This document shows positions 29,527 to 38,423 of a stretch of 64,000 nt of DNA, piece by piece (the stretch's first letter is position 1; each line of letters starts with the position of its first letter). Location of the stretch: NCBI GenBank assembly GCA_018242295.1, contig JAFECE010000011.1, forward strand, positions 682,001-746,000, in the 5' to 3' direction. The DNA is from Pseudomonadota bacterium (lineage in GTDB: Bacteria > Pseudomonadota > Alphaproteobacteria > Rhizobiales > Hyphomicrobiaceae). Below the pieces are notes generated by a model. That model worked only from the letters and a program-made list of their open reading frames with translations. It ran no database searches and was not told where the DNA came from. Both the position numbers and the translations under genes were made by a program.

Positions 29527-30096
29527 TTATCGAATAATCGTTTCGAGAACCTGTTTATAGGTAGCCTTGACGTTGCTCGCATCCTTGAGCGCCCAAGCCA
29601 CGATGCTGGCTCCTTGCAACGTGCTCAAAAGTGTCAATGCCGAGCGTGAGGCGGAGGGCTCGCTTTTAAGTTCACGTGCCCGTATTCCTTCCGAGAGGGT
29701 GAGCTGCAGCCACTCCAAGTGAAGCTGAAAGAAGCGCTTCACTCGCCGCTGCATTGAGCTTGGCAATTCAACCGCGTCTGCTGCCAGTGCACCACAAAGC
29801 GGCATCATGCCGTCGCGAAGACTGGCCGAAAAGAAATCGCCGTAGGCCAGCAGTTTGGTCGGGGTGTCGGCCGAACTGTTCGTTAGCCTATCGAGCTCGT
29901 GGGCGAATTCCTCCAGATAAGCGTCAATCACGGCGACGCCCAGATCTTCCTTGGTAGGGAAGTGGTGATGAATGCTTGCTTTGCGGATTTTCACCTTGGC
30001 GGCCAGATCCGCGTAGCTAAAAGCAGCGTAACCCTGCGTCCGCAAAAGCTTTTCCGCTTCGTTCAGCAATAAAGTTCGGGTATTGATCGGTCTCAT
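29527..30096 (-). CDS. TetR-family transcriptional regulator
   Basis: A 189-residue repressor. The N-terminal helix-turn-helix is clear: LLNEAEKLLRTQGYAAFSYADLAAKVKIRKASIHHHFPTKE-like (about residues 9-50), followed by a C-terminal ligand-binding domain with a TetR_C/YcdC-like pattern (CGALAADAVELPSSMQRRVK). A near-perfect dyad (30102-30119) lies six bases before its start codon, so it very probably represses itself and the metallohydrolase/carrier genes behind it. The same dyad precedes the CMD-like gene at 24.3 kb. The inducer is unknown; a quinone, aldehyde or phenolic compound would fit the regulon. Confidence 0.92.
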   Translation of the reverse strand: MRPINTRTLLLNEAEKLLRTQGYAAFSYADLAAKVKIRKASIHHHFPTKEDLGVAVIDAYLEEFAHELDRLTNSSADTPTKLLAYGDFFSASLRDGMMPLCGALAADAVELPSSMQRRVKRFFQLHLEWLQLTLSEGIRARELKSEPSASRSALTLLSTLQGASIVAWALKDASNVKATYKQVLETIIR

Positions 30097-30101
30097 ACGA
30101 T

Positions 30102-30119
30102 GTACCTACCAGTAGGTAG
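30102..30119. promoter_or_regulatory. TetR-type operator, copy B (tetR promoter)
   Basis: GTACCTACCAGTAGGTAG: half-sites TACC and GGTA(G) with the same eight-base spacer as copy A, in a longer dyad TACCTACC-AG-TAGGTAGG. Immediately upstream of the tetR ATG, as expected for autorepression. Confidence 0.7.
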
Positions 30120-30352
30120 GCAAAAAGTCAATCGCGCTCTTGGGAACAGCCGTTGTTCCTAACCTGGGCCCACCACGCCGCAGCGTCCGGGCGACGCCCA
30201 GGGTGAAGTCGAGGTTCGGAGCCGTCGAGGATTGTTTGGTGTTGTCAGGGCGCAGGGGATAGCTGGTCAGCCGCGCGTCCGCACGCGCTTCGGGCTTGCT
30301 TTGCACTTTCGGCAGCGAATGGCGCGCTCTTAGCCAGCGGTGTCTTTGCTAT

Positions 30353-30574
30353 TTAGCCGCGCGATTGGATCGCTTGCAAAGCGGCTTCGAGTGCCGCCTG
30401 GTCAGATGAATACATCTCCTGAGAGATATCGGCGCGTCCGCTGCTATCGACCACTTCGAAGAGCCAGTCGTCATCCTCGAAGGCACCTCTGAAGACACAG
30501 ATAACAAGATGTTGGTTGCCGACGTCCAGTTCCCTGCTCAACGGCGAGGTAACGATAAGATCTTCCTGCTTCAT
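30353..30574 (-). CDS. Small hypothetical protein
   Basis: A 73-residue acidic protein (MKQEDLIVTSPLSRELDVGNQHLVICVF... ending LEAALQAIQSRG) with an alternating beta pattern in the first half and a C-terminal helix. No family recognised. The frame is open further upstream through the next gene's antisense, but GGAG before the ATG at 30574 and sensible composition place the start here. It follows another small gene in the same direction with a 34-base gap, so the two probably form an operon just outside the accessory block. Confidence 0.6.
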   Translation of the reverse strand: MKQEDLIVTSPLSRELDVGNQHLVICVFRGAFEDDDWLFEVVDSSGRADISQEMYSSDQAALEAALQAIQSRG

Positions 30575-30608
30575 CCGATTGCTCCGCGCAAGACGCGCAT
30601 ACGGAAGT

Positions 30609-30827
30609 TTATTCGCGTGCGACGAAACCCAATTTGGACAAGGCCTGTTCTCCGAGCGACCTATCTTCGCCGCCAGCTTCGACAAGCCGATCGAGGTGCC
30701 TGACGGTTCGAGTGAGATTGCGGCGCATGGTGCTGTCGAAAAACATCTTGGCCAATGCGTCATCATTCAGAGCCAATATGGCCTCTGCCTCTGCCCGGGC
30801 TTCCTGCAAGCTATCCTCCCAACTCAT
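30609..30827 (-). CDS. Small helical hypothetical protein
   Basis: A 72-residue protein (MSWEDSLQEARAEAEAILAL...), predicted helical throughout, with charged heptad-like stretches EDSLQEARAEAEAI and RTVRHLDRLVEAGGEDR. I do not recognise the family. Same strand and close to the following 73-residue gene. Codon use looks like that of core genes. Confidence 0.6.
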   Translation of the reverse strand: MSWEDSLQEARAEAEAILALNDDALAKMFFDSTMRRNLTRTVRHLDRLVEAGGEDRSLGEQALSKLGFVARE

Positions 30828-30988
30828 ACGCCACCTAAACCACTACGCTGAAGGGACGCGGGATCAAAAATCACTTCATATGCTTTTGCGGCTTTCGATT
30901 GTCATAATCCAGATCCGAAGGGCAGGACGCTTCAACATCGGTTAAAAAAATAGGGACGGTCAGCTCGAATCGCCGGGGCTTTACGGAG

Positions 30989-31228
30989 ATGGGGGAGCAA
31001 AGGGGCTGCCGGATGAACGCGCGAGGACCTTCAAGCATGCTGCACTCGATGACCCGCTGGGCGCTGATACTTGGGATCGTCGGCTTTCTCGGCGGATTTC
31101 TCGGTCCGATGATCCTCACTCCGGAGGCTAATCAGGGACCGATGCTCGGTATCTTCATCACCGGCCCGTTGGGCGTCGTCGCCGGCGCCATCGCCGGTCT
31201 CGTGCTCACGCTCTGGAAGGGTTTGTGA
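30989..31228 (+). CDS. Small two-helix membrane protein
   Basis: A 79-residue protein with two strong membrane helices: WALILGIVGFLGGFLGPMIL and GIFITGPLGVVAGAIAGLVL, the second with small-residue GxxxG spacing. Function unknown. GGAG before the ATG at 30989 supports this start; the ATGs at 31013 and 31037 are alternatives that would leave both helices intact. Confidence 0.6.
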   Translation: MGEQRGCRMNARGPSSMLHSMTRWALILGIVGFLGGFLGPMILTPEANQGPMLGIFITGPLGVVAGAIAGLVLTLWKGL

Positions 31229-31245
31229 CGGGCAACCTCTACGGG

Positions 31246-31524
31246 CTAACCGCTTTCGCACGTCCTGTATCGCTCCCACCATTTGGGTTCGTTGGTGTCC
31301 AAGGCCCTTTGATGAAAGTAGTCGCATTTGCCGTGCGGGATGATCGCGTGGTCTTTGTAGGTGACGAGACCGCCGGAAGCAGCTGACTCTTCCGCTTGAT
31401 CATCGGCCGACGGGGCTGTGGCGGCTTGAGGGCTGGTTTTTTCTTCTTCGGCAATGGCGGCAAAGGCGAGCAAACCGCAAATGCTCGCGCCGATGCAGAA
31501 GCCTTTCCAAACATTCATTGCCAT
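31246..31524 (-). CDS. Small exported hypothetical protein
   Basis: A 92-residue protein with a signal peptide (MAMNVWKGFCIGASICGLLAFAAIA, cleaved before EEEK), an Ala/Ser/Asp-rich linker and a C-terminal segment with two cysteines (HGKCDYFHQRALDTNEPKWW, then RYRTCESG) that may form a disulfide. GAGAGG seven bases upstream supports the ATG at 31524. No known family. Confidence 0.65.
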   Translation of the reverse strand: MAMNVWKGFCIGASICGLLAFAAIAEEEKTSPQAATAPSADDQAEESAASGGLVTYKDHAIIPHGKCDYFHQRALDTNEPKWWERYRTCESG

Positions 31525-31634
31525 GGCTGAACCTCTCGAATGAGGGCGCAACGGATGATCGCGAGATGCCAGCCACGGCTCAATAGGCTGTTCGATCTAA
31601 GTCGCTTCCAAGTCGAAGCCCAACATGAACGGCA

Positions 31635-32444
31635 TCACAACGTCTTCGGTTTGGCGTCGTCTCCGTTCGGCCTCAGAAGCACGTCTTGGGATTTTGCATT
31701 CGTCTTGAACATCGCCAGCGCCTCCTGAACCGTGGTCAGGAATTGCGCGGGGAAAATGATCGTCGAATTCCGCTCGGTCGCGATTTCGGCCATGGTCTGC
31801 AGCGTTCGTAATTGCAGCGCGACGGGGTGTTGCGTGATGATGTCGGCGGCTTCGCCGAGCTTGACGGCCGCCTGGAATTCGCCCTCGGCGGCGACAATCT
31901 TGGCGCGGCGCTCGCGTTCGGCCTCGGCCTCTTTGGCCATCGCGCGCTGCATGTTTTCGGGAAGGACGATGTCCTTGATTTCGACGGCGGTGACTTGCGT
32001 GCCCCACGGCTCGGTGTGGGTGTCGATCACCTCCTTGATCTGCTCGTTGACGTTCGCCGTTTGCGCAAGAAGCTGGTCGAGCGAGAAACGGCCGACGACG
32101 TTGCGAACAGTCGTCTGACTGATCTGATTGATCGCCTCGTAGACGTTTTCGATCGCGATGACGGCCTTCTCGGGATCGGTGATATGGTAGTAGGCGACCG
32201 CGGCGATATCGATCGAGACGTTGTCCTTGGTGATGATCTTCTGTGAGGGAATTTGCATCGTAACGGTGCGTAGCGATACGCGCACCATCGTTTGAAATGG
32301 GCTCAGAAGAAAAATGAGGCCCGGTCCTCTTACGCCGCTGAATTTTCCGAGCACGAAAACGACGCCGCGTTCGTATTGGCGAAGAATCCGCACGCATACG
32401 GAGGCGTATATCAGCAGGATGATTAGAACGATTGGCCAGAACAT
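31635..32444 (-). CDS. Slipin (stomatin/prohibitin-family membrane protein)
   Basis: A 269-residue SPFH protein: one N-terminal membrane helix ([20 protein letters not shown]), then the band-7 domain with [60 protein letters not shown] and a helical [20 protein letters not shown] segment that oligomerises. Slipins scaffold membrane microdomains, often with an NfeD protease-like partner, but no NfeD gene lies beside this one. Start is the ATG directly before the membrane helix. Confidence 0.93.
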   Translation of the reverse strand: MFWPIVLIILLIYASVCVRILRQYERGVVFVLGKFSGVRGPGLIFLLSPFQTMVRVSLRTVTMQIPSQKIITKDNVSIDIAAVAYYHITDPEKAVIAIENVYEAINQISQTTVRNVVGRFSLDQLLAQTANVNEQIKEVIDTHTEPWGTQVTAVEIKDIVLPENMQRAMAKEAEAERERRAKIVAAEGEFQAAVKLGEAADIITQHPVALQLRTLQTMAEIATERNSTIIFPAQFLTTVQEALAMFKTNAKSQDVLLRPNGDDAKPKTL

Positions 32445-32585
32445 GTGTCTCAGCTCCTACGGCGGCATGTCCGCCCTCGAAAGGTAAACGCGGTTTCGAC
32501 GTTAGGCGATGATTTTGTTTCTGTGCTGACGACTTGAATTCTTAGTCCCGGACCCGACTTAAACTCGAAGTCTGGAGGTGTAGCC

Positions 32586-32843
32586 ATGTCTCGATTGATG
32601 GTGATAGCGGGCGCAGTGTCCATGCTGGCGGCAGCGGTTCCGGCCCCGGCCAATGCAGGGGGAGGTGGGGAAGCCGCGGAGTTAGAGGGCGCCCGCGCCA
32701 ATGCGCGCGCCGGCGGCCCGACAAACGCCCGCGATGCAGAGTTGCTTCACCGTTATGGCTGCACGAGCGGCACGAGAAGTTGGGCGTGCGGTAACGGAAG
32801 ACCTGAACGGTATCATTATTCCGGGCGGTACCGCCGGTATTGA
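32586..32843 (+). CDS. Small exported hypothetical protein
   Basis: An 85-residue protein with a signal peptide (MSRLMVIAGAVSMLAAAVPAPANA, cut before GGGG) and a short mature region rich in Gly, Ala and Arg, with two cysteines (YGCTSG and WACGNG) near the C-terminus. GGAGG lies seven bases before the ATG, strong support for translation. No family recognised. Confidence 0.65.
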   Translation: MSRLMVIAGAVSMLAAAVPAPANAGGGGEAAELEGARANARAGGPTNARDAELLHRYGCTSGTRSWACGNGRPERYHYSGRYRRY

Positions 32844-33165
32844 TGCCTCTCTGTTCGGTCGGCGCCGATGAAACGGTTGTTGGTGCACGCCCGCTTTCGG
32901 AAATGACGCTTCGGAGCACTTGAGTATTCAAGTTGTGCTCTCGAAATCCCCAGCGAACGATCCCGCAATCCCAATGTGAATGGCGGATGAATAGCGGCGG
33001 AATTCGTCCGCGTTTATCGCGGCGTAAAGCCTCCTGCCGCGCTTCAATTCTCCCCCCATATTCAAATTGAACAACGACGCAAAGAAAAGTGGAAACCAAA
33101 ACGGCTCCACACGTGTTGGGTCGGTATCAGCGCGGCGGGAAGTCCCGCCAAAAAGGAGTCATGCA
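32844..33165. other. Intergenic stretch between two small exported-protein genes
   Basis: About 320 bases. A leftward frame spanning it and the upstream gene in antisense has no ribosome-binding site and an implausible Arg/His/Pro composition. It should hold the promoter of the gene at 33166. Confidence 0.5.
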
Positions 33166-33447
33166 ATGAGAAAATTTATTGGTCTTGCCGCGGCGCTGGC
33201 CTCTGCATTGCCGCTCGCAACTTTCGCAACCACGGCCGATGCGGGCCCGGGCCGTCATTACAACGGCGGCCGCCATTATGCGCATGGATATGACCGTGGC
33301 TATCGTTATGGGCATCACCGCGGGCGCGGATACTGGCACAATGGCCGGTGGATCGCTCTCGGCATCGGCGCCGCGATCGTTGGTGCGGCTGCCGCAGATG
33401 CTTATGGCGACTGCTACTGGCGCCACGGCTATCGCTATTGCGACTAA
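33166..33447 (+). CDS. Small exported His/Tyr/Gly-rich protein
   Basis: A 93-residue protein: signal peptide (MRKFIGLAAALASALPLATFATTADA), a Gly/His/Tyr/Arg-rich segment (HYNGGRHYAHGYDRGYRYGH), a short hydrophobic helix (WIALGIGAAIVGAAAADAYG) and a C-terminal CYWRHGYRYC with two cysteines. Similar YXGG-like exported proteins are frequent in Hyphomicrobiales; role unknown. AAGGAG eight bases upstream fixes the start. Followed by a strong terminator. Confidence 0.75.
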   Translation: MRKFIGLAAALASALPLATFATTADAGPGRHYNGGRHYAHGYDRGYRYGHHRGRGYWHNGRWIALGIGAAIVGAAAADAYGDCYWRHGYRYCD

Positions 33448-33472
33448 GACCACATCAGTTTCGAATTGGATT

Positions 33473-33503
33473 GCCCGGTCTCGAAAGAGCCGGGCTTTCT
33501 TTT
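33473..33503 (+). terminator. Rho-independent terminator
   Basis: GCCCGGtCTC-GAAA-GAGCCGGGC followed by TTTCTTTT, 25 bases past the stop of the His/Tyr-rich protein gene. Confidence 0.9.
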
Positions 33504-33652
33504 GCGCGTTTGTGTGCCGAGCCACGAGAGCAACAGTGGGTTTTGCACAGCGTCCTGTGGACTATTTGTTTTGTGTGGGAATCCGGTGCACGTGCGGTTG
33601 GCGGATGCCGATCTTCCATGCTGCTTTAAGGGGAGTTGTAGGAGATTGAGTT

Positions 33653-34006
33653 ATGTTTGGTACGACGGCCCCGAAGATCGTTGCGTCCGTAGTTCTGATC
33701 GCGTCCGCGAGCGGCACGGCGGGCTTGCCGACGAAGCCGGACCATTCTTCACTTCAGGAAACGCCCGTTGCCCTCGACAGCAGGTCGCTGCTCGTCACAA
33801 CGCTCGAGAACGGTGAAATCCAGACGCAGTGGATGCCGCGCGATGTCTGCGAGCATGTCGCTTCTGCCGTGCATTCGGGTGATCGCGTCGCCGGAGTGAG
33901 GGAAGATGGCGTCAAGGTTTTCATCGCTCGCGCGAACTGCAGCACGCGTCGCGTTCCCGTCGATGCAAGCAAGACGGCCTTCAACGCATCGCCAAAGGTT
34001 GATTGA
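33653..34006 (+). CDS. Exported hypothetical protein
   Basis: A 117-residue protein with a signal-like N-terminus (MFGTTAPKIVASVVLIASASGTAG). A compact C-terminal region (about 45-115) contains two cysteines (DVCEHVASAV and RANCSTRRVP). TAGGAG precedes the ATG. No family recognised; monocistronic, with 275 bases of unremarkable sequence before the convergent GGDEF-EAL gene. Confidence 0.65.
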   Translation: MFGTTAPKIVASVVLIASASGTAGLPTKPDHSSLQETPVALDSRSLLVTTLENGEIQTQWMPRDVCEHVASAVHSGDRVAGVREDGVKVFIARANCSTRRVPVDASKTAFNASPKVD

Positions 34007-34281
34007 CGCGCGTTCGTGCTGAATAATTCAGCGTGCGCTGGCGAGCAAAGGTCTATCGATTGATCGAGGAAGGCAAAGGGGCCGCCTTTGTCGCCGTCAT
34101 AAAACTGCAACAAAAGCGGCCCTGTGCAATCGTACGCTAGAATACTTAGGTAGATGCAATGTGAGTTAGCTACCGCAGCCAACCCGCGTTGACATCCGCC
34201 GTTTGGAGGATTGACCGAAAGAAATTCGCATTCGACGTAGCCCGTGTTCTACGGCTCGCGGTGTGAAGTTTCGTTGCAGCC

Positions 34282-37200
34282 TCAGGCCGCGTTTTTCTGA
34301 ATATCCTGTGGGGCCGCAAAAATTTCGCGGATGGTTTCGGCGGGCTGCGGCCGGTGGAACAGGAACCCTTGCGCTAACGTGCAGCCGTAATCCTTGACGA
34401 TCTCGAACTGCTCGGCGGTTTCGACGCCTTCCGCCGTCGTGCGCATGCCGAGCGTGCGGGCAAGCTCGACAATGGTCGACAGAATGGCGCGCGCCTCCAT
34501 CGAAATCGCGAGGTCGCGGACGAACGAGCGATCGATCTTGATTTTCTGGAAGGGGACTTTCGTCAGGGAGCTGAGCGAAGAGTAGCCCGTTCCGAAGTCG
34601 TCCATCGCGATCTCGACGCCCAAGTCGCAGACCTGACGCAGGATATCGGTCGCGAGCTGGACGTCCTTCATGATCGTGGATTCGGTGACCTCGATGATGA
34701 GGCGGTGGCTCGGCAGTCCGGACTCGGCGAGCGCTATTTTCACGGTATCGACGAAACTTTCCGCTTCGAGCTCGATGGCGCTGACGTTGACCGATATGCT
34801 CGTATGCTCCGGCCAGGACATCGCTTCCTTGCAGGCCTGGCGGAGAACTTTCGCGCCGAGATCGGCGATCATGCCGATTTCTTCCGCAATCGGAATGAAA
34901 TCCGCGGGAGAGGCAAGTCCAAGCCGCGGATGCTTCCAGCGAAGCAAGGCCTCGGCTCCGACCGTCGTCATCGTCTTCACGCAGAAGATCGGTTGATAGT
35001 GGAGTTCGAATTCGTTGTTGTTGATGGCGTCGCGCACCTCGGTTTCGAGGAGATTGCGCGCCTTGACCTTGGCGTCGAGCTCGCGCTCGAAAAGCCGGTA
35101 GGTTCCACGTTGATCCTCTTTGGCGGCATAGAGCGCGAGATCTGCAAGGCGGAAAAGCTCGATCGGATCGCAGCTATGATTCGGTGCCATGGCGATGCCG
35201 ACGCTGCCTCCGCACACCACGTCCTTGGTGCCGATGCGTACGGGTTCGCTCAGGATGCCGATGAGGCGCTGCGCCAGCTTCGTGGCGCTCGAGGGATGAT
35301 CGAGATCGACGACCAGCACGGCGAATTCGTCGCCGCCGAGCCGCGCCACGGTATCGGTTTCGCGTAGCGTTTTCTTCAGCCGGTCCGCCATGACCTGCAA
35401 CAGCTCGTCGCCGGCGGCGTGACCGAGCGTATCGTTCACGACCTTGAAATTGTCGAGGTCGACGAGCAGGAGCGCCATGCGGTCGCCGCGCTTGGCGCGC
35501 GCCATGGCAAGTTGCATGCGTTCAGCGAGCAGGTGGCGGTTGGGAAGCGACGTCAGCGCATCGTGGCGGGCCATATAGGCCGCCTTGCGATCGGCCTTTC
35601 GCCGCTCCGTCACGTCGATTGCGGCGATCAGCAGCGCGTCGCGGCCTTCGTGCACGAGCGGCCGGACATAGACTTCGACCTCCATCGAACGGCCGTCGCG
35701 GCGATAGTGCTTGCAGAGCTGCGGATCGTCGGTTTGGCCGCTGTTCTGGACGTTGCCATCGAACGGCAGGAGGAGTTCACCACTCTGAATGTCGCGCAGC
35801 GACAGGCGCGAGAAATCCCGCCGCGTATAGCCGTAGTGAGAAACGGCCGCATTGTTGACGGCGAGGATTGCCATCCGCTCGCGGCTGACGACGAACATCG
35901 GCAGTGGATTGTTCTCAAACAGAAGCCGGATCGAAGCTTCGCGCTGCTTCATCTCGGTGATGTCGATGCGCAAGCTAATGAGGCCGCCTTCGCTCGTGCG
36001 GCATTCCTCGATCAGATAGCAGCGGCCATCGTCGAGGAGCTGCTCATGCGGAGCGGCGGGTGTGCGTAGATTTTTGAGGCGTTCGGCGAGCCAGGCTTCT
36101 TCGCGCCCGAACGCTTCAGGATACATCTGACGATCGAGGCCGATCCGCACGGCCTCTTCGAGGCTCCGGCCGACGACGATGGTATCAATGGCGCGGTGAT
36201 AGATCTGGGCATACTTTTTGTTCCAGGCGACGTAGCGGTTGTCGGCATCCAGGATGACGATGCCCTCGGGGAGGATTTCGATCGCTTCTTTCAGCCGGCT
36301 GTGGGCCTTCTCGAGTTCCGACTTCTGCGTGGAAATCGCTTGTTCCTGAGCCTGCAGGTGATCGTTCAGCTCATCGCGCAGTGCGATCTCGGCGGAGAGG
36401 CGCTCCTGCAGGCGGGCTTGTGAATCGAGCGTTTCGGCAAGCGGCATGACCGTCAGGAAGGCGGTGAGGATCAAGAGCTGCATCAACTGGATATCGGTCA
36501 GCACGGCGAACGCGGTGATGTGCTGGTCGCCTTCGAGGCCTCCCGCGGTGCAGGCGAGGACGGCGGCAGACATCAGCAGCGTTGCCGCCGATGTCGCGTT
36601 GGGGCCGAGGCGGCATGCGATCAGCACGAGCACCGGCATGATGAGAAATGCCAGGAGCGGCTGCGGCAGCCCTACAACCAGAACCATCGTCGCCGAGAGC
36701 GCTGCGAAAAGCGCAAAAGTTTCCCAGTTCGGAGCCGTCCAGGAGGGTGCCAGCTGTGACTGACGGAGGCGGACGACCGCCGGTGTCACGGTCAGCAACC
36801 CGAGCAAATCGGCAAACAGCCATGATGTGAAGACGTGCAGCGTGATGGGCTCGTACGTTATCGCGACGATGAAAGTTGCGATTGCTGCAGCGATGACCGA
36901 GCCCGCGATGGCGGCGATTGAAAATGACTTGAGGAAGCGAACGCTGCGGAATTCGAACGGTTCGGCTTCCATGAGTCTCAGAACGTGGAAGGCGACATAC
37001 ACTTCGAACATATTCGATAAGGCGAAGCCGATATTTGAGGAGAGACCCCGGTGGGCCAAGAAATTGGCGGCGATATTGGCGATGAGCGTCAGTGCAATGA
37101 TCTGATGGCGGCGCCATTGCCGCCGCGCGAGAATGACGGCCGCGAGTGCAATTCCGTTGGCCGGCCAAACCGTCGCTATGCCATCGCTATTTTGGGTGAA

Positions 37201-37386
37201 AGCGGCAGAGAGATAAGCGACAACGCCGAAAATGACCGCTACGGCGGCGGCGCGTGCGAGGCCGTCATGATCGGCCATATAGAGCCGTCTCATTTCAGAA
37301 AATGGGCGAAAGCGGGCTCCCCCACTCAACATGTCAAATTGCTTCCAATTCCAATTGGACCTTTTTGCGGGCCCAATATTCCCCAT
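34282..37386 (-). CDS. MASE1-PAS-PAS-GGDEF-EAL cyclic-di-GMP protein
   Basis: A membrane sensor of about 1034 residues for cyclic-di-GMP turnover. A MASE1 domain with about eight helices (residues 40-330) contains the signature TVWPANGIALAAV. A helical linker and two PAS domains follow (about 370-490, 495-600). The GGDEF cyclase domain has an intact RLGGDEF near residue 682 and the RETD inhibitory site five residues before it. The EAL phosphodiesterase domain has EALLRWKHP near 810, DDFGTGYSSL and KIDRSFVRD. Both catalytic cores look intact, so the net activity is undecided. The start is at the ATG of 37386 (a TTG lies two codons earlier) and is buried in a 13-bp inverted repeat. Stands alone. 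Confidence 0.93.
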   Translation of the reverse strand: MGNIGPAKRSNWNWKQFDMLSGGARFRPFSEMRRLYMADHDGLARAAAVAVIFGVVAYLSAAFTQNSDGIATVWPANGIALAAVILARRQWRRHQIIALTLIANIAANFLAHRGLSSNIGFALSNMFEVYVAFHVLRLMEAEPFEFRSVRFLKSFSIAAIAGSVIAAAIATFIVAITYEPITLHVFTSWLFADLLGLLTVTPAVVRLRQSQLAPSWTAPNWETFALFAALSATMVLVVGLPQPLLAFLIMPVLVLIACRLGPNATSAATLLMSAAVLACTAGGLEGDQHITAFAVLTDIQLMQLLILTAFLTVMPLAETLDSQARLQERLSAEIALRDELNDHLQAQEQAISTQKSELEKAHSRLKEAIEILPEGIVILDADNRYVAWNKKYAQIYHRAIDTIVVGRSLEEAVRIGLDRQMYPEAFGREEAWLAERLKNLRTPAAPHEQLLDDGRCYLIEECRTSEGGLISLRIDITEMKQREASIRLLFENNPLPMFVVSRERMAILAVNNAAVSHYGYTRRDFSRLSLRDIQSGELLLPFDGNVQNSGQTDDPQLCKHYRRDGRSMEVEVYVRPLVHEGRDALLIAAIDVTERRKADRKAAYMARHDALTSLPNRHLLAERMQLAMARAKRGDRMALLLVDLDNFKVVNDTLGHAAGDELLQVMADRLKKTLRETDTVARLGGDEFAVLVVDLDHPSSATKLAQRLIGILSEPVRIGTKDVVCGGSVGIAMAPNHSCDPIELFRLADLALYAAKEDQRGTYRLFERELDAKVKARNLLETEVRDAINNNEFELHYQPIFCVKTMTTVGAEALLRWKHPRLGLASPADFIPIAEEIGMIADLGAKVLRQACKEAMSWPEHTSISVNVSAIELEAESFVDTVKIALAESGLPSHRLIIEVTESTIMKDVQLATDILRQVCDLGVEIAMDDFGTGYSSLSSLTKVPFQKIKIDRSFVRDLAISMEARAILSTIVELARTLGMRTTAEGVETAEQFEIVKDYGCTLAQGFLFHRPQPAETIREIFAAPQDIQKNAA

Positions 37387-37473
37387 TTCCAAGTCGGCCG
37401 CGGCGGTAGCCTAATTAATTGGCATAAGTGCCAAATAATTCAGCAATCTCCACCACTTGCGCCGACTTGGAAA
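37386..37473 (-). promoter_or_regulatory. Leader with 13-bp inverted repeat over the GGDEF-EAL start
   Basis: In transcript sense, TTTCCAAGTCGGC (37473-37461) pairs perfectly with GCCGACTTGGAAA (37398-37386). The last A of the second arm is the A of the start codon. Between them lies an inner hairpin TTGGCA-CTTA-TGCCAA and an AT-rich loop. The whole could mask the ribosome-binding site. It does not match the GEMM riboswitch consensus I know. Confidence 0.55.
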
Positions 37474-37637
37474 TAAGCTGAGGCTATTTCGTTAATTTTG
37501 GGTCAAGGCAGATATTGCGTGGCGGCAATTGAAATGGAATTGCTCATTCGAATTCGGCAATTCGCAATTCGGTCGAAGAAATTCCGCCAAATGGCGTTCA
37601 AGTGCTGATGGTTTTTAATTGCGCATTGCCAATCGGT

Positions 37638-37673
37638 GTACGGCCGCGCCGGGTTTCCTCGGCACGGCCGTAC
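37638..37673 (-). terminator. Hairpin after the 37.7-kb gene
   Basis: GTACGGCCG...CGGCCGTAC with inner GCCG/CGGC, about 28 bases past the leftward stop at 37701. Stem is strong, T-tract absent. The rest of the 308 bases between 37393 and 37700 is AT-rich and has no gene. Confidence 0.5.
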
Positions 37674-37700
37674 GATCGATCGGGACGGTGGGCCGGACGT

Positions 37701-38102
37701 CTAGCGGATGCCTGCCGCCTGACGGAGCTTGGCGATCGCGTCCCGCATCGATGCCGATGTGAATTGCGAACGGTACGATATTGGACGGTCAGAGTAGCCG
37801 CCGATGTCGCCGCCCCTTGCTGTCGAAGCGATGGCGAGCGCTTGCTGGACCAGCGTCGGCTTGGGCGTGGCCGAGGCGTTCCTCAACTTTGCGAGTTGGC
37901 GCGCGCGCAGTTCCGCCATGTGCTTCTTCTTGGCGAGTGCCTGTTTGGCGAGTGTCTGGGCCCGAAGCTTTGCGTTGGCATCCATCGCGTAACCGGCGCT
38001 CTTGTTGACCGGGCCTTCAGCAGCCCAGGTGGGTTGAGCTAGCGAAACAGACGAAAGCACCACCAAGGCGAGCGCGGTCAGATTGGATCGCATCATTTGC
38101 AT
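37701..38102 (-). CDS. Exported helical hypothetical protein
   Basis: A 133-residue protein: signal peptide (MQMMRSNLTALALVVLSSVSLAQPTWA, cut before AEG), then a basic, Ala/Lys/Leu-rich helix (AKLRAQTLAKQALAKKKHMA...) and a C-terminal segment with SMRDAIAKLRQAAGIR. GGGAGA before the ATG at 38102 sets the start; the frame's upstream extension is not protein-like. Unknown function. Confidence 0.65.
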   Translation of the reverse strand: MQMMRSNLTALALVVLSSVSLAQPTWAAEGPVNKSAGYAMDANAKLRAQTLAKQALAKKKHMAELRARQLAKLRNASATPKPTLVQQALAIASTARGGDIGGYSDRPISYRSQFTSASMRDAIAKLRQAAGIR

Positions 38103-38423
38103 TGTCGTCTCCCTGAATGAACGCGAACGTGCCTGCGGCCCAATGGCTGCAGGCGAATGATCTCGTGTGAAGTGGTCTCGTACGTCGCGCTGTCCCCAGC
38201 GGAACATGGGCGAGCCTCGAGAGGCTTTCAGTCGCAGCTGTGGGCGAAGGCTCCCGCAATTGGGCGTGCTTGGTGCGAGCTATGAACTCGCGACAGTTCG
38301 CAGTTGCAAAAAGGCTGGAGCTCCGGGCTCGACGTGGAACAAATTCCGTAACATAGGCAGTTGGTTACTTGTGTCGTCGGTTTCGTGCGATGCAGCGAAG
38401 CGTGACAGAGAAGAGGTCGCAGA
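38103..38423. other. Divergent intergenic region
   Basis: About 320 bases between the exported helical protein and an MFS exporter. No strong palindrome, repeat or small gene found; presumably two promoters. Confidence 0.5.

Noticed and set aside
30871-31119. 82-codon leftward frame
   Set aside because: Antisense to the small membrane protein, which has the better ribosome-binding site and two clear helices.
32542-33099. 185-codon leftward frame
   Set aside because: Overlaps a well-supported small exported-protein gene in antisense; His/Arg/Pro-rich and not protein-like.
37386-37473. GEMM-type c-di-GMP riboswitch before the GGDEF-EAL gene
   Set aside because: The conserved GEMM core nucleotides and tetraloop receptor are not visible; only an inverted repeat is supported.
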